A DNA stretch of 64,000 nt from Pycnopodia helianthoides. Taxonomy: Eukaryota; Echinodermata; Asteroidea; Forcipulatida; Asteriidae. The notes below the pieces were generated by a model. That model ran no database searches. It was not told the DNA's origin and worked only from the letters and a program-made list of their open reading frames with translations. Shown here in pieces: positions 56,130 to 64,000 of this stretch (the first letter of the stretch is position 1; each line of letters opens with the position of its first letter). The position numbers and the translations under genes are program-made. The stretch lies in contig CM063247.1 of assembly GCA_032158295.1 (NCBI GenBank), positions 20,498,875-20,562,874 on the forward strand, written 5' to 3'.

Positions 56130-58454
56130 CCCAGATAGCATACGAACGTTGAATCAACGTTGATATTTGGTTAGTATGGATGATTTTTGGTTAGCATGGG
56201 TTATTGTTCATTTGCTAACGTTAATTTAACGTTAATCTAATGTTACAAAGGTTTATGTTAGGTTATGGTTAATCTAAAAAAGTTAAATCAACGTTTGTTT
56301 TAGGGTTTTATGGTTGGTACGTTTTTGATTAATGAAACAACGTTAAATCAACGCTTGTTTTAGGTTTTCATAGTTGGTTTGTTTTTGGTTGAAAAATAAC
56401 ATTTAATCAACATTTGTTTTAGGATTTCATGGTTGGTTAGTTTTTGGTTAAAAGAACAACGTTAGGTCAACGTTTGTTTTAGGTTTTCATAGTTGGTTCG
56501 TTTTTGGTTGAAAAATAACGTTTAATCAACATTTGTTTTAGGGTTTCATGGTTGGTTCGTTTTTGGTTAAAAGAACAACGTTAAGTCAACATTAGTTTTT
56601 CGGTTTTCATGGTTGGTTTGTTTTTGGTTGAAAAATAACGTTCAATCAACATTTTTTTTAGGTTGTCATGGTTGGTTCGTTTGTGGTTGAAAAATAACGT
56701 TAAATCAACGTTCGTTTGTTGTTGTCATAGTTGGTTCATTCTCGGCTGGTAAAATAACGTTTAATGAACGTTTGTTTTAGGTTTCAATTGTTTGTCCATT
56801 TTTGGTTGATAAAATAACGTTTTATCAGCGTCTGTTTTTGGTTTGGATTGTTTGCCAATTTTTGGTTGATGAAGTAACGGTTAATTCAACGTTTGTTTTA
56901 GGTGTTAAGGTGTAAAAACTTACTTAGTAAAGAACATTGTGGAGCTATTGATATCATCATTGTCAGAAACTATACCCCCTTTAAAGTAATGTAGTTTTGG
57001 AGAGCGTGGTAATTTTTCACCAAAGAAAATTTTATATAAGAAAAGTTTCAGTGAGGCATGAAACTTCTCGGACATCTGAAAGCACACAATTCTACGCATC
57101 GTCAATAATACACATGGTTTTTGCAATGGTCAGAGAGTTAATCACTGGGCATTGCTAAGCATGAGGTGGAAGAAGTTCAGATAAGGCAAACATTTTAATA
57201 TAGAAGTGTGCCAACTAGGGTGTACATTACAAAAGCTAATTGGCTTATCTTGTTGAGGAGTCTCGACTCAGGCGCCAACAAAGGGATCAGAGTTTTTTAA
57301 TTGAAGATCAACGTCATGATTTGACGTTCTCATAAAAATACTGTAACAGTTTGTTGCTTTTTTCTCAACAAGTAGACAAAGTATTCAGCTGAAACTTTCA
57401 CAAGTGACTTTTATTTTATCTTTATTGACTAGCATTATGACGAAAAAATCACTCTATGAACCTACTTTGAAATAATTTTAACTCTTGGTTAAAATAACGT
57501 TGAGTCAACGTTGCTTTAGGTTGACATCAATATGCAAATTTAAAGTCAGGTAATATTAGCAGTCCAAACTCAAATTTAAGAAATAACAATTTGGTGTTAT
57601 GAAGACATTTAATGGTAGTTTGTTCACCCTTTTTCCAAATCCTTTTAGAAGAATTTGTTTGACATCAAATGTACCATCGATAGTTTCAGTTGCAAGTTAT
57701 TAATTAAAAATTAAACCACTTAAAGAAATAAAAAGTGCAACCAAGACTGAAGTTTCTATGTATCCGTAGTACATATATACAACATATGCCACATGTTAGG
57801 ATGTATAGGTTTATATTGACTGTAGCATACGTAAGACTGTAGTTATAACCATTTATTAATTAAAGTATACTAAAGAAAATTGCATAAAATATTATAATTA
57901 TTCAGATCAAAGTTAATGGATGGTGTTGGATCATTAGTTAAATAAAACGGTCCAAGAAACGTTGAACAAACGTTAATGTAACATTGTTCCAACGTTAATT
58001 AAACATTTTATTAATGAGCAAATTAACGTTGAAAAAACGTTCAACTAGTTAAAAAAAACGTGAATGTTGCATTGTTTCAACGTTCACCTGCTAACATTGG
58101 TTAAACATTATATCAATGAGCAAAATAACGTTGAATCTACGTTCTTGTAAAACGTTGAAGTAACTAGTTGAAAAAACTTTGATGTAACATTGTTTCTACG
58201 TTAACAATGTAACGTTGATTAAACATTATATCAATAAGCAGAATTACGTTGAGTCAACTTTCTCGTAAAACGTTAAAGTAACTAGTTGAAAAAACGTTTA
58301 TGTAACATTGTTTCTACGTTTACAATCTAACGTTGATTAAACATTACATCAATAAGCAGAATTACGTTGAATGTACGTTCTCATATAAACGTTAAAGTAA
58401 CGTTTATTGTAAACGGTATTAAAACGTTGTTTCAACGTCCTAATGCTATCTGGG
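56130..58454. mobile_element. 2.3-kb DNA element with cccagatagca ends and two internal arrays
   Basis: The left end cccagatagca (56130-56140) and right end tgctatctggg (58444-58454) are exact inverted repeats and continue into aacgttgaatcaacgtt-like sequence. The left third (56150-56900) is about ten 60-bp units (gtttgttttaggttttcat, ggttggttcgtttttggttg). The right part (57950-58440) is about four units near 115 bp (aacgttgattaaacattat). The middle is unique and lacks a transposase frame. I cannot assign the superfamily, and no target duplication is obvious. Confidence 0.8.
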
Positions 58455-60580
58455 GTTACACTCAGTCACAGGGCAAAAATGCTGTATCCGACCCGCACTT
58501 TTTGGGTTTTGTAGAAAGATCAACACAATACAGAGGCCTATAGTCAAATTCAAGAACAGGCACTTTGAGAAACATCGAAGTGTTAGAATCATGAAAAATA
58601 ATTAATAGGCATTTCAGTGACGTCATGAATTTATTCGGACAACTCGCGTTGAAAAGCACTCGATATTATACAAAAATAATTATTAAAAAAGTCTGATCCC
58701 CGACATATAATTTGTTATCTTGATATATTTACTTAATATCTAGGCTCAAATTTGCGAAAGTTTCAGTTCAATACAAGCCGATTTAACAAAGTTACAGCGA
58801 GAGAAAGAGCGAAAATGTTACAAAATTTGGGGGTTTCTACGCCGCGCGCGACGGCCACAGTTTTTGTCGTGCACGGTCCGTGTCGCTCACCTTTGACTCG
58901 ATCGGAGCACGGGCTGCGAAGGTCGTACCATTGTGAAAATACATGGTAGTGGAGGGGGGTTAATGCGCTACAGGGGTCGAACGAATCGGCCTAGAATTAT
59001 GATAGAGACAATAAAAAGAGTATTTCAGCGGCATTAAAGATCAACTAAATCTCTTTGTTTTCGCTCGTTCGGGTTTTAATTTTTAAAAGTCATGTATATA
59101 CTTCAGTTTAATATTTTATTTGTGGTAATATTTTAAAAGAAAGTCATGCTCCCACCGCTTTCAAAATGGTGTGTTACAAGCGGACTGATCAAATTATAGC
59201 ATCCGGGAGCTTTATTTACACTGATTCGTGGTCTAGATCCCCGAGTTGTTTTGCGCTTACTGTACACACGTTCAATCGGGGATCTGACTATATCTACCGA
59301 TCGTACTAAATGTGCGTTGATTGCGTGAAAGTTTGTAAAAGCAATGATATGAATGAACCAAGAGCCGCAAAATCAAGAGGTAAACGGAAAGTTTCATGGC
59401 TTTACTTCCAATACCTTGCAGTTTGTTTTAAGATTTGTTAATTTTGTACTCCATAATGGTTCAAGAAACATACTTTCGAGATTATTTACTATTTTGTTGT
59501 CTGTTGTGTTGAACTTTTTTGTGGTCATGCCCATGGTTGGTTGGACCAAATCGAATGTCAACAACCCAGATACTGCTGAGATAGTCTCAAATTCTTTCAA
59601 ATAATTTCTTAATTTTTTCCAACCAGAAACAAAAATCACTAGGGATGTTTTTGTTGAGATTTTGTTCGGTCTGCGATTTTGTTTCCTCCGTGTTTTGTTT
59701 ATTTTTTATTTGTATTATTATTTCTTGTTTTGGTCTTTCCCTTTTTATTTCTAATCACAGCAAGTTGGGCTTGTTTCCATGGCAACACTGTTTATGAAAA
59801 AAAACTGGCTTTAGTTTCAGATATCAAGAGACATGAAATTTAGCACTTTCTTCTCCATGCTCTCTACCATTGAGGTTACATTTAACACTAATCATTTGAG
59901 ATTAATCACAAGTTGCATTGTTATATTTATGATGTATATTCTAATTAGCGGTCAAGTTTCCATGGCAACAGTAAAGGAACACATCTGAAGTTGAATACAT
60001 TTGTCCATCTAGCAATGGTGAAAATTTGGTAGAAATCGGATGAAAGCTGACGATGATATTTAAAAAATCAATTTTTCGTTCTACAAAAATGGTGCCGTGT
60101 CCTTCCATATACCCGTATGCAACTGGTCGTCCGAAAAAGACTACATTTTTTTCACTCTTTAAAATGTTGTATCTCAAGAAAGGAAAGTCAGATTTTTCTC
60201 AAACAAAGTTTAGACTACTCCATATGTAAAGGCCTTTCCAATGATACTACTTTTAATGCAGTGGGGAGCATATAAAAAAATCGCCTGAAACCCCTATAAT
60301 TAAGCCATTTTGGGGTCTAAAAACTGTTGTAATTATCATTTTAACAGTTCCGGATTATTGATCAGTTCCGGATCACGTCAAATAACCACATAACTAAATT
60401 ACTTCTCACATTACCGATTTATATGTTGATGCATGTGAATAATAAGTTCTTGAGAACAAAGCAAGCTGCAATCAATTGTTATTCTGCATCAGGCTTGAAA
60501 GGACATCATATGGTAAAAATATAGTGATGTTTTCATGATGTCATCTATTGTCATGTCATTTAATCCCCAATTAGTGTTTT
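58455..60580. other. Non-coding stretch
   Basis: No gene recognised. The 58800-58950 segment is GC-richer (ctacgccgcgcgcgacgg) and might be regulatory, but nothing defines it. Confidence 0.35.
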
Positions 60581-60869
60581 ACAAGATCTATAGGCCTACA
60601 TACATAACAACTTTGGCGATCAAGCTGAAACTTTGCATGTATTCAAGCTGGGATGTTTTGCATACAAACATTTAGCATGGTTAGGTCACGTCACGTCATG
60701 GTGACATCAAGTGTTACATAACCTCACCTCAAATGTACATTTTTCAAGTTGTCATCTACATGATAGCATTCTCGATTGAGCTGAACTGTTGCATGCTATA
60801 CTCAAGCCAGGATGTGTTCAATTTAATGTTTGTTTTCCTGGTACAAATCAATTGTAGCATGACACCACC

Positions 60870-61187
60870 TTAACTCTTTCGCTACGGCGAGCCGCTCACA
60901 GCGGCTCACAGAAATGTCCCGTTCCCTACGGAAAGCCGTTCACAGCGGCTCGTTGACGTCACTGTAGATACTCGGGGCATCCCCATGATGTGTGCCTTTT
61001 TTGCATAATTTATGCTGTATTGCCATCTGGATGACCTCTGACCCTAGATGCAGCGGCTTTGAGTCGCTGCCTTTGGCTTTCCATCGCGCCAAGGGTATTA
61101 TTGACACATTAGATGGCGGCGTCCAATAATTAATTCCGTACAAACCGCGCGAAATTCGAAAATTCTATTACGGAGTGAAAGAGTTAA
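60870..61187. mobile_element. TTAA-flanked MITE (CTCTTTCGCTACGG ends)
   Basis: The element (60874-61183, 310 bp) has ends CTCTTTCGCTACGG and TACGGAGTGAAAGAG between TTAA sites. It contains GC-rich short hairpins (gagccgctcacagcggctc, gccgttcacagcggctc). It interrupts a run of diverged repeats with ttcaagctgggatgt, seen at about 60640 and 61260. Confidence 0.85.
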
Positions 61188-61189
61188 AG

Positions 61190-63390
61190 GTGCAGTTTTA
61201 CAAGATCTATTACATACACAGCAACAAATGCTTGGTCAAGCTTAAAACCAAGCTTACACGTATTCAAGCTGGGATGTGTTACATCCATGATTTGAACGTC
61301 ATGCCGAATACCTTGTTTTTGTAAATGTAACAAAATCTTTTGTCTCGTTTTATTTTATTTTATGAAAACAGTGAACATAAATATAATGATCTGTTTGGCT
61401 ACTATTTCCTACACAGTCCCAACCAGCTTCAAGTGTTTGCAGCACTGAAAGCTGCTCGTGTGTACCTCCCTGCAGTGTGAAGCATTCAAGCACATATAGA
61501 CAAGGAGCAGCGTGTCACAGCTACAACCTCAAGTTGCTCAGGTGAGTCAATGTATAAAACTTTCTTCAGTTAACTGTCAGTTGATGCTAAGAAAGGACCA
61601 AAGTGGCAGAAAGTTTTGCAAAAACGCGTATGTGTCACTACACCATAACTCTTTTTGCCAACCAGTAGTGGTAGTGCACATGTGCATGTATGCATTATGG
61701 CAATTTACCAATTTCATGGGAAAGTCTATCATTAATATTGAATGATCCTTGTTAAGTGTTCAGAAATTGTAATCCTTAAAGTTATGACACTAAAACAATG
61801 TAATGTAAAATCCATTTAAAAGTTTAAGAAATATATATTTGACCTCGAAAAAAACTAATGTATTATGTATTTGATTGTGATATGCTTGCGTTGTCTTGAA
61901 GGTACAAGTAAAAAACTTGTATCACTTGCCAAACAAGTGTTTTACTGCCATGCTCCTTTTATTCATTTAATCATATATTACTTCTGAAATCATGGTTCTA
62001 TGTGCAGAGTTGGCCTAAAGATGCCCCCAAAACATGTATTGGGTTTTGTTCTGTGTCAAGTTAAATTTTGTGATGTGTGTTTTGTCCCATTGTGAAGAGA
62101 GAATGAAAAGTTGTCTTGAGGACAAATTAACACCAGACAACTTTTGTAGAGCAACAGTTGGACGTTTCCCATTGCTACACTAGTGTCCCTTTTCATTAAC
62201 CCTAACCATCATCAACCCTTAAAAAACCAACGGTATGTTTTGTTTAATTCTGTAGGACTGAGGACTGCCCTGGTAAACTGATTTTGCCATGTGGTGTTCA
62301 ATTTTGTTAGATTGAGGAAGAATCCTGGTTAATTGCTCAATGGAATTAGTGATAATCTTTCTTATTGTAAACATCGTGAGAATGCAAAAACAACAAAAAA
62401 GCAAAAAGTAAATTTTTTACCTAAGAAACAACACACAATGTAGGTCTCTTTAGCCCAGATATCACTTGTAAAAGAAATGAGTTTCCATTGTTTCTTTTTA
62501 TGGTAACTTTAATGGACTATGGATTTTGATTGAGGAAATAATTTTGGCTGGAAATTAACTGACCCCAAGAAGTAGTTGGTTTTATTTTGTATCAAATTAT
62601 TGTTATTGATGCGATGTATCGTTTGTCTAACTGGGAATGATTGTCTTGCTGGCAAATTAACATATTTTTTGTCAAAAATATTTACTTGTTTAATTGTACA
62701 ATAGGAGTTAGATGATGTGCAATTTTTTTGCAAAATAAGGAAGTGATTTGGTTTTAGTCTCAAATCTAGTTCAAGATGTTGTCTGACTTTTTATTATTTA
62801 GGATTTTAGGCCCAAATAACAATTGTTTCTCCTTGGAACAGGCATACTTGTCTTTCCAAGTCTAGCATTCCATTGTTGAGCATAGAGTAGAGTATTTTGG
62901 AAGATGTGGGATGGTCTCAAGCCAAAGACACTGGGGGTTTATGGCTCAGGAAATACATGTTTTACTGGATTTCATGTTGAACTTAAAGGTACATGCAACT
63001 TGTTTACATTCAGATTGAGTGCATAAACGTATAAGAAGTTTCTCAGCTTTTGCCAGTTTCAAACCAGATTTGAGTAAATAGGGATTATTTATTATTGATA
63101 GACATTACTGAGAACTAAGGAAAGTTTGATATGTTTCCCAAGTATTTTCTGGATTATTATGAAGATTAAAGTAGAGTTTTAAGAACCACTTTCTTACTGA
63201 TGAGTTAGCACCTTTGATTTAGGATGACATGTATTAAAGATCTCTCTTTGTATGTTTATTTAAGTTCAAATTACATTAAAATACGAAAGCAAGATTTCTA
63301 GTCCGTGTCCCAACTGTATGCCTCACTTCTTGATGAGCCACAACATTCAAATTTTATTCTGCTAACCCGAGATCAGAGTATAGCACCTGT
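61190..63390. other. Non-coding stretch upstream of a retroelement gag
   Basis: AT-rich. It may include a long terminal repeat and leader of the element that starts at 63397, but no second repeat copy is in the window and I could not identify a TG...CA boundary or a primer-binding site. Confidence 0.35.
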
Positions 63391-63396
63391 ATCAGA

Positions 63397-64000
63397 ATGA
63401 CTGACTCAACAGTAAAGGAAATAATGGTCAAAAGAAGACATGCCAAGGCGGCACTCACAAGACAGGAAAAAGCCTAACCTTGTTCAGACGCATGAGGCTT
63501 ATATCGTGCAGATTTTGGGCGATGATAAATTTATTGCTGAAGAGGAATGGTTGGAAGAATGCCAACAAATGTTCATCGCTTTGCAGTGTGACTGTGAGGC
63601 AAAAGATCATCTAACTCTAACACCTACTGAGAAAGAGTCAAACCCGAATGAAGAAGCCAGTGCCAGCGCAGAGAAAACTAGTTCCAGTAATGAGCAGTCC
63701 AGTTCAAGTGCAGAGCAAATATCCAGTGCAGAGCAAACCAGTACAACTTCCAGTGCCAAGCAGTTAACAGAGTCTGATAGCCACACCATCTTAAACGAAG
63801 CACGTGATCAGGAGGAGAAGAAAGTGAAGGCAGCAACCCATGATGTTGACAAATTCTGTGGGTTATAAATGGAAAAGCCGAAGATGCCGAGTACATTGGG
63901 GATGTCAGAGAGTACGCCATCTTTAAAGATGATTTCAAGCACATGGTTGATAAGAGGTATGGTAAGAGGGATGCCATCACTCTGTTACGTACATGCCTAC
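63397..64000 (+). mobile_element. BEL/Pao-type retrotransposon, 5' part of gag, frame-broken, cut by window edge
   Basis: Three successive frames carry one protein-like reading. The first runs from ATG 63397 (VKRRHAKAALTRQEK) until an A-run near 63472. The second, to the TAA at 63866-63868, includes EEEWLEECQQMF and a Ser/Glu/Ala-rich segment. The third runs from about 63865 to the window end, with DVREYAIFKDDF and KRDAITLLRTCL. The last resembles the DUF1759 gag region of BEL/Pao elements; that match is from memory. The breaks are one extra and one missing base. Replication-related domains lie outside the window. Confidence 0.6.

Noticed and set aside
1..64000. CRISPR array, prophage or bacterial operon
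   Set aside because: Introns, SINEs, MITEs and collagen/olfactomedin domains identify animal nuclear DNA; no regularly spaced short repeats with unique spacers were seen.

Overview
The window looks like a stretch of AT-rich animal nuclear DNA: intron-split coding sequence with GT-AG junctions, long non-coding tracts, and many short foldback transposons and tRNA-derived SINEs. The repeat families (TTAA-flanked MITEs, a palindromic family ending in gggcccaattt, Penelope-type tails) are of kinds I associate with echinoderms, sea stars in particular. That placement is from memory and is an inference.

Region 1-10040 is the 3' part of one plus-strand gene. Ten coding exons encode roughly 900 residues of a colmedin, the collagen plus olfactomedin architecture of gliomedin and UNC-122. 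Successive Gly-X-Y collagen blocks are separated by short helical linkers and Cys-x-Cys knots. A Pro/Thr-rich stalk follows, then a C-terminal olfactomedin domain ending at a TGA at 10038-10040. The 5' end, where the signal anchor should lie, is outside the window. Every internal junction is phase 1. Two exons (5070-5821 and 8671-8816) are one base short of a multiple of three and change frame beside runs of G.

Region 10041-16500 holds the probable 3' UTR, a 248-bp palindromic MITE and a 1-kb hAT-like element with three internal repeats. A GC-richer, promoter-like patch at about 15690-16170 precedes an unrecognised N-terminal coding exon at 16533-16873, which also carries a one-base frame change.

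Region 16874-63390 is mostly non-coding and repeat-rich. It contains a 1372-bp hAT-like element with an 8-bp target duplication and nested hairpins (22287-23658), and two copies of a TTAA-flanked 450-470-bp MITE, one sharing a single TTAA with a different MITE. A minisatellite grown inside an inverted pair of Penelope-type tails lies at 34082-34860. A candidate Cys-rich terminal exon (40097-40325) sits between two related MITEs. A G-rich satellite with a 905-bp higher-order period spans 51498-53220, and a 2.3-kb element with two unrelated internal arrays spans 56130-58454.

Region 63397-64000 enters the 5' part of a BEL/Pao-type retrotransposon gag, frame-broken and cut by the window edge.

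The clearest gene is the colmedin. The most unusual non-coding signals are the degenerate hammerhead-like motifs, the minisatellite born in the inverted tail pair, the shared-TTAA double insertion, and the recurrent single-base frame breaks in otherwise well-formed exons.
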